Below, in pieces: positions 30,676-39,396 of a DNA stretch of 64,000 bases. Every line of letters begins with the position of its first letter. Position 1 is the stretch's first letter. The stretch covers positions 45,041,527-45,105,526 of the forward strand of contig OZ020514.1 of NCBI GenBank assembly GCA_963971425.1. Reading direction: 5' to 3'. The notes below the pieces were generated by a model. The model saw nothing but the letters and a program-made list of their open reading frames with translations, did no database searches and had not been told where the DNA came from. The stretch comes from Bryoerythrophyllum caledonicum (taxonomy: Eukaryota; Streptophyta; Bryopsida; Pottiales; Pottiaceae). The translations under genes and the position numbers were made by a program.

Positions 30676-32421
30676 TCAAGATAAATCAAGGTGGGGGAAG
30701 AATTTAAAGGGGGTCTTGTGTATCGGGGAGGATTTGGTTGTTTTCGATTTTGCGTTTATGTAGAAGAATGGACATGGCATGTTGAATAGCAATGGTGTTA
30801 ATGTTTTAAAGGTGGTTTTAATTGTTTCAATGGGAATTTTGAAGACATTTTCAAGAATATTCATAGAGAGGATAAAGGAGGTAGCACGAGCGCCAGATGT
30901 TATTACAATAAGGGGGTCCACATTCCACCCGAGAGCCATGATGTTGTCAATAAGGGGTTGGTATTTATCAATTTTATTTTGGATTGTTTCCGGGGAAAAT
31001 CTATCGTTGCAATATGTGAATTCAATGAATTGAATGGTGTAATCTTGGTTGATGTTATCGGGTGGTGGGTCGTTATATGGTAAACCTTTAACACAAAGAA
31101 TGTCCGGTTTGAGCCGAGCGTTGCAATGACATCTTTGGGTCATACATGAGCATGGGAGTAGCCAAGCGGGGACTGTATTTTCTTGTTGTTTGTTATTGAA
31201 AGTGCATGTGTTCATTAGTATAAAACATCTCGATTTTTTGTACGAGGTGATTAGTTTTCGGATTTCCCATACCGCTTTATTATGTCTTTTAACAATAAGA
31301 GAATGTATGTGATGGTTTTGGCATTTGAGTAGAACATGAAGCCATGTGTCGGGGTTCGTTGAGGGGCATATGGGGCATGTTATGGATGGGAATCTTTCTA
31401 TTCCAAAGAAGAGTTGTTTGCGAGCGTTTCCCATATACTGACCAGTACGGAATTTGATGAGGCATGTTATTTGCGAGTCTGAGATGTTGGGGTTTTTCCA
31501 AAAGTTTGTAGAGAGTTCATTGTCTATGTCGTTATTGTTAGTCCATTTTCCTATGTTAGGAATATTTTCTGAGATTGTATCAAGGTTGTTGTATAGGTCT
31601 TGTTTTTTCAGATATTTGCCCAAAAATCTAATTGGGCCTTTGTCAGGGGTATCTTCTTTGGAAGGCCATTCTTCTTTTTGAAAGTAGTATGGGGTAGCAT
31701 GGGCATGCTCGTGTGGGTCTTTGGCATTTTTGTGTGATTTTTCTCGGCCTTCTTTTGCTAATTTGTCTGCTTGTTCGTTGCCCTCAATGTTGGCATGAGC
31801 TCTCACTTCATGGAGGGTTGTGATTTGTGTACGGTTTTGTAACATTTGGACCATTGATGTTAATATAATTTGATCGGGGTGGCTATTATGAAGGGTAGGG
31901 TGAGTTATTTGAGTGTTTAGTAGGTAAAGTGCATTTATACAATCGGTGAATATATGTGCAGGTTCATTTTTGTATTCTGTTGTGATGATTTGTAGTGTTT
32001 TGTGAATGGCCATGAGTTCAGCTCTGAGGATATTTTGTAGTCCATGGAGTCTTTTGGCTAGTTTAATTTCCTTGGTAGAGTTATATATGCCATAGCTAGC
32101 TTTTTCTCTGCGCCAGGAGCCCGGGCTAATTTGTTCGGGTGGTATAAAGGAGCCATCAGTGTAATAGCTGTGTGCGGGATTAAATTTTGGTGTGGTATGA
32201 GTGGGGTAGTCTGGAAGATGGGGAGGTGTAACGGAGTAGTTTATTGTGTTGTTGACATAATTTAGTTTTAACCGGTTTTTACTTTTGTTTACAGGGGTTT
32301 GTGTGGGTTTGGTGGGGCCAGTTTTGTGTATGGTCGCTGTATGTCTAGATTGTCTGTTATAGAGTTGAGTTCCGCAATTTGTTCGAGGGAGCCAAGGGTT
32401 TGATTTTGATGATGGACGCAT
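30676..32421 (-). CDS. LINE ORF2 C-terminal part: RNase H domain and Cys-rich tail
   Basis: A 581-codon frame carries a complete RNase HI signature: YTDGSF (first Asp), ILRAELMAI (Glu), IFTDCINAL (Asp), and VRAHANIEGNEQADKLAK (final His/Asp segment). RNase H removes the RNA template after first-strand synthesis. After it comes a C-terminal region with CPICPSTNPDTWLHVLLKC, a C-x2-C..H..C knuckle typical of LINE polymerase tails. The frame differs from that of the RT block upstream (overlap 32289-32421), so either a mutation or a programmed shift separates them. I favour one ancestral ORF2. Its coding strand is strongly depleted in G. Confidence 0.85.
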   Translation of the reverse strand: MRPSSKSNPWLPRTNCGTQLYNRQSRHTATIHKTGPTKPTQTPVNKSKNRLKLNYVNNTINYSVTPPHLPDYPTHTTPKFNPAHSYYTDGSFIPPEQISPGSWRREKASYGIYNSTKEIKLAKRLHGLQNILRAELMAIHKTLQIITTEYKNEPAHIFTDCINALYLLNTQITHPTLHNSHPDQIILTSMVQMLQNRTQITTLHEVRAHANIEGNEQADKLAKEGREKSHKNAKDPHEHAHATPYYFQKEEWPSKEDTPDKGPIRFLGKYLKKQDLYNNLDTISENIPNIGKWTNNNDIDNELSTNFWKNPNISDSQITCLIKFRTGQYMGNARKQLFFGIERFPSITCPICPSTNPDTWLHVLLKCQNHHIHSLIVKRHNKAVWEIRKLITSYKKSRCFILMNTCTFNNKQQENTVPAWLLPCSCMTQRCHCNARLKPDILCVKGLPYNDPPPDNINQDYTIQFIEFTYCNDRFSPETIQNKIDKYQPLIDNIMALGWNVDPLIVITSGARATSFILSMNILENVFKIPIETIKTTFKTLTPLLFNMPCPFFYINAKSKTTKSSPIHKTPFKFFPHLDLS

Positions 32422-35333
32422 AGTATTTGTAATGTAGATGGCTCGATTTGGGGTTTTCTTAGCTTAGGTGGAATAGTAGGTTCTTCGTATGGTATTGTGT
32501 CTGCTTCAAATAATGTAATGATATGGGAATCTTGAAATGGGTTTGAGTGTGGGTTGTTGTTTTGGTACCAGTTGTTGTTCGGTGTGATGATGATTGTATT
32601 TGTGTTATTTGGATCATGTTTGGCGGCAAGTCTAGCCCAATGTATTGCTTGTTCCATATCTTTCTCGTTGTGGGGGTGAGCTATACCATTGCCGATCCAT
32701 TTATAGTCAAAGGCCTTTCCTAGGGATCCGAATATTTTGTCTCTTTCATAAGGTGAGTAGAATTTTTTTAGTTTAGTAGAACATGTGACCGGGGAAGAAA
32801 AATATGATTGTTCAATGTTAAAGGATGAGATTAATGAGTCTAAAATGGAAGTGGGTATTGTATATTGTGCATTTTTTAGGGGGTCAGTTTTCAGTATTCG
32901 GTATTTATACCTTTGGTATAACCAGATTAGTTCGGTTTCAAAAGGTTGGGTCGTTGGTTCAATGTTAGTGGGGGTTTGTAATTTTGTATTGTATTGATTC
33001 CATAACCATTGGAGTCGAGTAATGGGGATGGTGTGTAAGTGTCGGCCATTTTCTTCATATAGATGTGCTTGATCGTTATCTATTATAATTGTGTTTGAGG
33101 GTGTAAGGATATCTTTTTTGGGGTTGCATTCTGTTGTGTAAATGTTTAAGAGTGGAATAATTATGGGTGGTGTTACAGATCTTGAGTCTGAAAGTTGTTC
33201 TTGTGGGTGGTGTGCTTGGATGATTTCTGAGCATGTTTTGTTTTGGGTTTTTTGGTAGTATTGTTTTAATTTTTGGGTGTTGAGTGTAGAGGTATTAGTG
33301 TCGTGTCTTGGAAATAGGTCTCTTTGGTGGAGCCATTTATTGTATGTGTTATCATTGTATTGCCATTGGCATAAATATTTTGTGTAGGTGTTTTGTATGT
33401 TATTTGTGTCTATGTGTTGGATATGTTTATGGCGTATGATGTTATTAATGGGATATATGGTAGGGTTTTTGGAGATGTATGTTGGAGGGCGGGGATGGCA
33501 TGTATGTGGGGGATTAGGGGGATTGATTGGTGTGAAAATATTTCTTGGGATGATGCTATTGTTGGGGGTGATGAATGGATCCTTAAGTATTTGCGAGTAT
33601 GGGTGTATGTTACAATTAGTATGACATGTGGTGGGGCATGTTGGGTGGCAAAATATTTGTTTAGCAACATTCAAGGCACTTTTTATTAGTTTAGTTGGAG
33701 TGAAGTGGTAGATTTTGAAGTCTACATAGTTCATGATGTGTGTGCCGTTAGGTAGAGTAATTTGGGTTAGTTCGAAAATATTTTTTGAGAGGAGTTTTTG
33801 TAGAAGCTTTTGGGAGAGTTGGGCATTGAGTGTGTTGTGGTTTAGTGTTTCTTGCCGCCATAGTGTTTCAAGTGTTGTAGGGTTAATGAGGAAGTTTGGG
33901 AGTGTGCTTTTAAGGTGGACTTTAGCTATATGTTTTAATAAGAAGAATGTTTGTGTTATTGGTGACCTTATACAGTCGGCTTTTTTAATTCTGGGTATGT
34001 TTTCAGCACCACCATATTGGGCAAGTATGTAATGAGTTAGTCCATTATAAATTTTTCCAAGTCTACCTTTATCGTTTAAGGCATTTTGTAGTTGTTCGCC
34101 TATACATCGAAGATATGCATTTTTTAGGGAGAAAGCTTCAAGTCCAAATAGGTTATGTGGGAGTTGTGTTATTGCATTTGACATACATTTTGGTACTCCA
34201 CATATGGTTTTTTGTATGGCGATTATTTTTTGATCAAGTTTTTTGATGGCTGGCATAAAGTATGGTACACCATAAAAACTGTATGCCACACCTGGGCGTA
34301 GTACGGTATCAACCATTTTTATTTTTTGTTTCATGGTGGCTGGACATGTTGTTAGTTCTTTGCATTGTTTGATGAGCTTTGTGGTTGTAGTGTGAATTTG
34401 GATTTTCCATTTTAGTGAGGGAACAAGATTTGTACCTAGGTATGTGTATGGTTTGTTTTGGTGTAGTATAGGGATTGGTTGGTTGCGGTAGTTGATGTTA
34501 GAGGTTTGCATTAGGGCTTTGAAAGTAGTAGGGTTCAATTTAGATTTGTTTGGGCATCCGGTAGCGGCACATTTTGGGACTCCCACATCCATGCCAGTCC
34601 ATTTACAATATCTATCAATTTTATTGAGTTGTATTTGGATTGATTTAATTTTGTTAGTTATGGTGGCTAGGTCATCCGCATATGCAGCGGAATTTATTGT
34701 GACTTGTGATGTGCCGAAAGTATATCCGTTATTGCCTCTTTCTAGCCATCTAAGTAGTGGTTCTAAAAATATAATGAATAGGTATGGGCTGAGGGTGTCC
34801 CCTTGTATGCTTCCCCTTTGGATGGGTATAGGTTTTGTTTTTCCAAAGTGTTCCCCGGTGTAGCAAGTAGATGATTGAGAATAGATGTTTCCAACAAGTG
34901 TAGTTGCCTCTTTTGGGTAGCCAAGGTCTGTCATTGTTGCTAGAAGTCGGGCGTGGTCAATTGAGCCAAAGGCATTTTTGAAGTCCACGTATAGTATGTA
35001 TATATCTTGGTTTGTAAATTTTGCGTCTTCTAGTGCGGCTATTATAGTTTGTATTTGTTGTGCGGTACTTCTCTCTGTTCTAAATCCTTCTTGACTATCA
35101 TGTAGGATTTTGAATTTTTCGCCGTATGAGGATAGTATGGAGGTGAGTGTACTGGTAAAGAGTTTATATATTGTGTTAGCTAGTGCAATTGGCCTATGAT
35201 TGGGTAGCATGGACGGGTTGCCTTTTTTGTATAATAAAATTGTTGTACTCGATTTCCATGAGTTTGGTATTTGTTTTTGTTTATAGCAGTGAGAGAAGAA
35301 TAGGAATAGTAGTTTATGAAATCTTGGAGGCAT
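32289..35333 (-). CDS. LINE ORF2: reverse transcriptase domain
   Basis: A 1014-codon frame contains the non-LTR reverse transcriptase: SWKSSTTILLYKKGN, HRPIALANTIYKLF, QEGFRTERSTAQQI, ILYVDFKNAFGSIDH, IQRGSIQGDTLSPYLF and the catalytic AAYADDLA. This enzyme copies the element's RNA at the nicked target. Downstream of RT is a long region (about 650 residues) rich in Asn, Thr, Pro and Ile that links to RNase H. The N-terminal RT motif (NNKAPGPDRIPNSIL) lies in another frame upstream, so a frameshift exists near 35330. All main catalytic residues are visible. Confidence 0.92.
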   Translation of the reverse strand: MPPRFHKLLFLFFSHCYKQKQIPNSWKSSTTILLYKKGNPSMLPNHRPIALANTIYKLFTSTLTSILSSYGEKFKILHDSQEGFRTERSTAQQIQTIIAALEDAKFTNQDIYILYVDFKNAFGSIDHARLLATMTDLGYPKEATTLVGNIYSQSSTCYTGEHFGKTKPIPIQRGSIQGDTLSPYLFIIFLEPLLRWLERGNNGYTFGTSQVTINSAAYADDLATITNKIKSIQIQLNKIDRYCKWTGMDVGVPKCAATGCPNKSKLNPTTFKALMQTSNINYRNQPIPILHQNKPYTYLGTNLVPSLKWKIQIHTTTTKLIKQCKELTTCPATMKQKIKMVDTVLRPGVAYSFYGVPYFMPAIKKLDQKIIAIQKTICGVPKCMSNAITQLPHNLFGLEAFSLKNAYLRCIGEQLQNALNDKGRLGKIYNGLTHYILAQYGGAENIPRIKKADCIRSPITQTFFLLKHIAKVHLKSTLPNFLINPTTLETLWRQETLNHNTLNAQLSQKLLQKLLSKNIFELTQITLPNGTHIMNYVDFKIYHFTPTKLIKSALNVAKQIFCHPTCPTTCHTNCNIHPYSQILKDPFITPNNSIIPRNIFTPINPPNPPHTCHPRPPTYISKNPTIYPINNIIRHKHIQHIDTNNIQNTYTKYLCQWQYNDNTYNKWLHQRDLFPRHDTNTSTLNTQKLKQYYQKTQNKTCSEIIQAHHPQEQLSDSRSVTPPIIIPLLNIYTTECNPKKDILTPSNTIIIDNDQAHLYEENGRHLHTIPITRLQWLWNQYNTKLQTPTNIEPTTQPFETELIWLYQRYKYRILKTDPLKNAQYTIPTSILDSLISSFNIEQSYFSSPVTCSTKLKKFYSPYERDKIFGSLGKAFDYKWIGNGIAHPHNEKDMEQAIHWARLAAKHDPNNTNTIIITPNNNWYQNNNPHSNPFQDSHIITLFEADTIPYEEPTIPPKLRKPQIEPSTLQILCVHHQNQTLGSLEQIAELNSITDNLDIQRPYTKLAPPNPHKPL

Positions 35334-36046
35334 GTTTTGAGTATTGAGTTTGGTATGCGGTCTGGGCCTGGGGCTTTGTTATTACCAAGATTTTGAAGGC
35401 ATGTGTCGTATGTGGCTCTATTGAGGTATTTATGAAGTGGAATATCTGGTTCGCCCCGTTTGTCAAGGGTATATCCGTCCAGGTCATGCCATGGGTATTG
35501 GCGTACTGCACATGTACATTCTATTGTATGTTGTGGTTGGTAATTACATGTTGGTACTATTGGTCTATTGATTTTTGTTTGTTGGTTAAATATTTCATTT
35601 GCAATGTCTTCGGGGCTAGTTAAAATATTATTGTATTGATCTGTGATACAGTCCATTGGCGGGGATTCAAGGTTTTTAAAGACTTTTTTGTTAATTTTTT
35701 TGGGGCTGATTTCGTATAGTTGTCTATATTTTGAGATGGCTTTTTTAAGGTTTTCTTTGTTGAATTTTGTGATTACTTTTTGGGCTTGTATGTTGGCATT
35801 TTTTGCAATTAGCGCGATGTCTTTTATCCATGTATCGTGGGGAAGGTCCGGAGGCGGCGGGGTAGGGATTTGGATGTGTTGTATATTTAGTAGTTCATTG
35901 TATATAGGGTGGTTACGCCATTGGGGGTTGTTTTTTACAATTCTAATGGTTTTGCGTATGGTATGGTATGTGGTTAAGTGTTGTTTCCAAGTTTTAGATA
36001 GTTTGCGGGGTAGGTACCCGCCTTGTTGAGAAGTTCTATTTGTCAT
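35180..36046 (-). CDS. LINE ORF2: linker and start of RT (RT-0/1 region)
   Basis: This frame is the continuation of the endonuclease frame (the stop at 36128-36130 separates them) and joins by a frameshift near 35330 to the main RT frame. It contains Lys-rich helical sequence and then CLQNLGNNKAPGPDRIPNSI, a conserved segment in front of LINE RT domains. It overlaps the RT frame by 150 bases because the frame stays open after the shift point. Confidence 0.8.
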   Translation of the reverse strand: MTNRTSQQGGYLPRKLSKTWKQHLTTYHTIRKTIRIVKNNPQWRNHPIYNELLNIQHIQIPTPPPPDLPHDTWIKDIALIAKNANIQAQKVITKFNKENLKKAISKYRQLYEISPKKINKKVFKNLESPPMDCITDQYNNILTSPEDIANEIFNQQTKINRPIVPTCNYQPQHTIECTCAVRQYPWHDLDGYTLDKRGEPDIPLHKYLNRATYDTCLQNLGNNKAPGPDRIPNSILKTCLQDFINYYSYSSLTAINKNKYQTHGNRVQQFYYTKKATRPCYPIIGQLH

Positions 36047-36127
36047 TTGAGGTATTGGGTGTGCTCTACAAGTTTGTTCTAGTGTATCAGAGATTTTATT
36101 GATGAGTTTGTCTAGAGTATGGCATGC

Positions 36128-37082
36128 TTATTGCCACTGTGTTTGTGTTTGTTGATTATTATCTTCAAGAGTGTTTGTGAGGGAATCTATTTGTACGGAG
36201 TTTTCTTCGAAGAATTTTGTGTTGAATTTGTCTATGTTGGTTTTTGGGATGGGGTTGAGTATGCGTATATTGTCTTTGTTTAGGATTATAGGAGTTCTAC
36301 TAATTAGTGTGTTATTTGGGATGTGCAATTGTACGGGTGAGTGGTCCGAGTTGAGAATAATATCTTTGTTTGTTGTGGAGGTGTATTGTGTATTGTTGTT
36401 TGTATTTATATAAAATCCATCTATTAGACTCCAATCCCTATAATTATAGCCACCTTGTCTAGAGAATTGTGTATCGGTATTGATGTAAGTGAAGTTTAAG
36501 TTTTCTGTGAAGCGATGCCATTGATAATCAATGTTTTGAGGGGGGGTGTGATGGTTTCCATTTTGACGGCCAATTAGCGCTATGTCTCTGTTGAAGTCTC
36601 CACATAATAGGTATGTATGATTGGGATTATTATTAATTTGGGATGTAATGGTGTTTTGTATGTCTAAGAGAAATCTAGTATCTTCGGGATGGGATGGCAT
36701 ATACATGTGAAAGATTAACCATGGTCGTAGTGGGTGATTAGTGATTTTAATTATTTGAATGTATGGTGATATGTGCATTGGGGTAGGGATTTTGTTGATG
36801 TTACCTGGGAATGTATATTTTTTGTGTATTAATGTAAGGAGGCCACCCCGGCCTGGTGTGTATGATCTCCGTTGTTGCATGCATCTTGTAAGTGCATGTG
36901 TATTGTTAAAGATGAGTTTATAGTTTTGAAATATATTTTGAATATATTTTGTAGATTTTGTGGCGGTTAGTTTTGTTTCTTGTATAACTATGAGGGTCGG
37001 TGGTGTGTGTGTTTGTGACTAAATTTTGTAAGCTAGGAAGGGCAGTGTTTAGTGAGGAGGCATTCCATGTGATTATGTATGT
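36128..37082 (-). CDS. LINE ORF2: apurinic/apyrimidinic-like endonuclease domain
   Basis: The domain starts with IITWNASSLN (about 37076) and, after a small frameshift near 37015, continues IVIQETKL (catalytic Glu). YLLCGDFNRDI lies near 36600 and NSDHSPVQLHI near 36340. These are the EEP endonuclease motifs that nick the genomic target to prime reverse transcription. The frame is the same as that of the linker/RT block downstream, broken by a TAA at 36128-36130. The position ahead of RT is that of APE-type LINEs (I, R1, Tad, L1 groups), and the RNase H downstream favours an I/Tad/R1-like group. Confidence 0.88.
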
Positions 37083-37718
37083 TTATTCTTGGTTTGATCT
37101 TATGTTTTGATTTTGAGGAAGGATGTAGGGAAGAGGTGGGGGTGGGTGGATGTATTCTGGTATAGGGTCTAGGCATTTAAGTGATTCATTTATGAGGTTG
37201 TTAGAGAGGTAAGGGAATTTTAGTTTTATTGAATCATTTGAGGGTGGTATGTCTTGACTATGTAAGAAGTCGTATAGTCTTTTATGTATTGAATTCTCAT
37301 GGTTTATAATATTTTGGTTGTCTACTAGGAATTTAGTGTAAGGGTGTGGAGTGTGAATGTGTCGTTCTGGTGGATTTTGTAAGTTTAGTAAAGTTTGTAG
37401 TAGTGTATTGATCCATGTAATTGTGTTCAAATTTTGTGGATTTAGGAGATGGTTACATTCATCTATGTTAGGATTAGTGATTATTAGTGCATATAGAATG
37501 TGGGGTGGTGGGTGCATATTTCTTTGTTGTATGTATTGGGCAATATTTGGGTGTGTAGTGTTGAGTATATGGTGCAATGTATGGGTGCTTTTTAGAAAAG
37601 GTGCAAAGGATTTTGCGATGTGTTCATATTTCGATTGTAATTTTATGGTATTAGGTATGAAGTATATTTTGGCATTTTTCTTATGTGATGTAGGGTGTAT
37701 TTTTAGTATGTTAGGCAT
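37083..37718 (-). CDS. LINE ORF2: extra N-terminal domain following a 2A-like peptide
   Basis: 211 codons in the same frame as the start of the endonuclease (only a TAA at 37083-37085 between) begin at the Met right after the 2A-like motif. The protein is rich in Asn, His, Ile and Pro (MPNILKIHPTSHKKN; LYALIITNPNIDECNHLLNP) and contains no motif I know. By position, it would be the first mature segment of the ORF2 polyprotein if the 2A motif causes ribosomal skipping. Confidence 0.6.
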   Translation of the reverse strand: MPNILKIHPTSHKKNAKIYFIPNTIKLQSKYEHIAKSFAPFLKSTHTLHHILNTTHPNIAQYIQQRNMHPPPHILYALIITNPNIDECNHLLNPQNLNTITWINTLLQTLLNLQNPPERHIHTPHPYTKFLVDNQNIINHENSIHKRLYDFLHSQDIPPSNDSIKLKFPYLSNNLINESLKCLDPIPEYIHPPPPLPYILPQNQNIRSNQE

Positions 37719-37763
37719 AGGTCCAGGGTTTGTTTCTATGTCCCCTCGTAGGAGTAGAAGGAG
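37719..37763 (-). other. 2A-like ribosome-skipping peptide in LINE ORF2
   Basis: On the minus strand the codons read LLLLLRGDIETNPGP, immediately followed by Met at 37718. This matches the D-[IV]-E-x-N-P-G-P 2A consensus with the usual hydrophobic lead-in. Such motifs make the ribosome release the upstream product at the final Gly-Pro bond. 2A-like motifs are known near the N terminus of some non-LTR retrotransposon proteins. The frame is shared with both neighbours. Confidence 0.8.
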
Positions 37764-37808
37764 TTTGTGATATGTATATTTAGTGATAGGTTTTAATATT
37801 TTCGTTTT

Positions 37809-38953
37809 TCATATGGTTTTTTGGAGTTTTATTGTGTTATTAGAGTTTTTTTGTTGGGGGGGAGGCGGGTTTTTGGTATATTGGATATGATGATTTTTTT
37901 TGTTGTTCATTTTTATGATGGGTGTGGTTGTATTTGTTACACTAATAATAATAATTTTCTTTTGTGTCCATGTATTAATTTGCATAGGTGTTTTTGTGTT
38001 CTTAGTGGTGTATTGGTGAGTGTATGTTTGTTTGTATATTTTTGTGTTCATGTTTGGCCATGAGTGTGTGGGGTATGTAAGAATATTTGTATATGTGTTT
38101 ATGTTGGTATTTGGGGGGGTGTTTAGTTCTTGTTTATATGTAGTTGTGTTATTATGTATGTTGGAATTTATTTTAGTATTTGTTTTGTTGTTTGTGTTAG
38201 TATAAATTTTATTGTTTATACTGGTGTTTATACTCGTATTTGTATGTATATGTGTGATTTTTTTGGGTTTATGTTTGTTTGAGGGTGTGTGTGTGTTGTT
38301 ATTTGGGGTTTTTTTTGTTTGTAGTTGTTTTTGTGGTGTATGTATGTTTAGTTGATTTATAGTTTGTATTGGGCGTTTTTGTTTTTTGGTGTGCGTGTGG
38401 GATTGTATTTTTTTTTGTGGATATGGTGTTGATTTTGTTTTTGTTTTTTTTGCATTTTTTTGTGTAATTTTATTTTGTTTTTGTATGTTTTTGTGTCTAT
38501 GTTTTTGCTTATTTGTATGTATACTTTTGTGTGTATTTTTGGATATGTATGGTCCTTTTTGCTTGGTTCTTTTTTGGTTTTTTGGTGTGTTAATGGGTTT
38601 AAGTTTGTGTATGTGTTTTTGTATATGGTTTTATGTTTAGTGTATTGGTGTGTGTAGTTGATGTTGTGTGTATTTGTGTATTTTTTAATGTAATTTTTGT
38701 TTGTTTGTCTATGTGAGTTGGGTTTTGTGTGTGTTTGGATGTGTTGGTTTTTTTTCGGATTTTGGGTGTTTATGAGAAGATAGATTTTTGTGTGTTCTTT
38801 TTTATATAGTTTTGCGTGTGTGTGTTTTTTATATATAGTCGTCTTTTTTGTGTGTATGTTTTTTGTATGTAGTTGTCTATTTTGTGTGTGTGTCTTTGTG
38901 TCTATGTATGGGTGTGTATATATATTTTTTGTTTTTTGTGAGCATATGTACAC
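37809..38953 (-). CDS. LINE ORF2 leader: low-complexity Lys/Thr/Asn/Ile-rich region
   Basis: 38051-37809 (80 codons) is in the same frame as the 2A-like peptide and the next domain, with a TGA at 37809-37811 between. Further upstream, 38953-38357 is open in a different frame and is of the same composition (IYTHPYIDTKTHTQN, KNIYTHP). The plus strand here is almost pure G/T, so open frames arise easily on the minus strand. I regard this as a degenerate, possibly coding leader. The true ORF2 start cannot be fixed. Confidence 0.35.
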
Positions 38954-39396
38954 TTTGTTTTTGTGTTGTTGTGTACATGTATTTTTGTTTGTCTTTTGTT
39001 TGTTTATGTATTTGTGTTTTGTGTATATATTTTCGTATATAGCACGTATTTTTGTGTGTACTTTATTTTTATGTTTTTGTGTACGATATTTATATTGTGT
39101 ATTTAGTATGTATGTAATTCCCTCTTTCTTTTTCCGTATTGTCTTTAGTATAATTTTTTATTTTTGTACTGTATTTATTTTGAGTATCGTATATATATAA
39201 AAACTTTTTTTTGGTATTTCCATTTTCTCCGGTGTACGGTCAAATACATTTTTTGGTTTTATGTATTTGTACGGGTATTCTACTGTATTTTCAGATCTGC
39301 ATACGCTCCTTGGTATCCAGTATATAATACTATACCGTATTTTATATGTATGATATACTGTATCTAAGTACGTGTTTGCCTTGTGGTCTTGTACCA

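Noticed and set aside
38020-39367. Plus-strand open frames rich in Phe, Val, Cys and Leu opposite the LINE
   Set aside because: They are antisense to the G-depleted LINE leader. The G/T-only composition lacks stops by chance and gives membrane-like nonsense.
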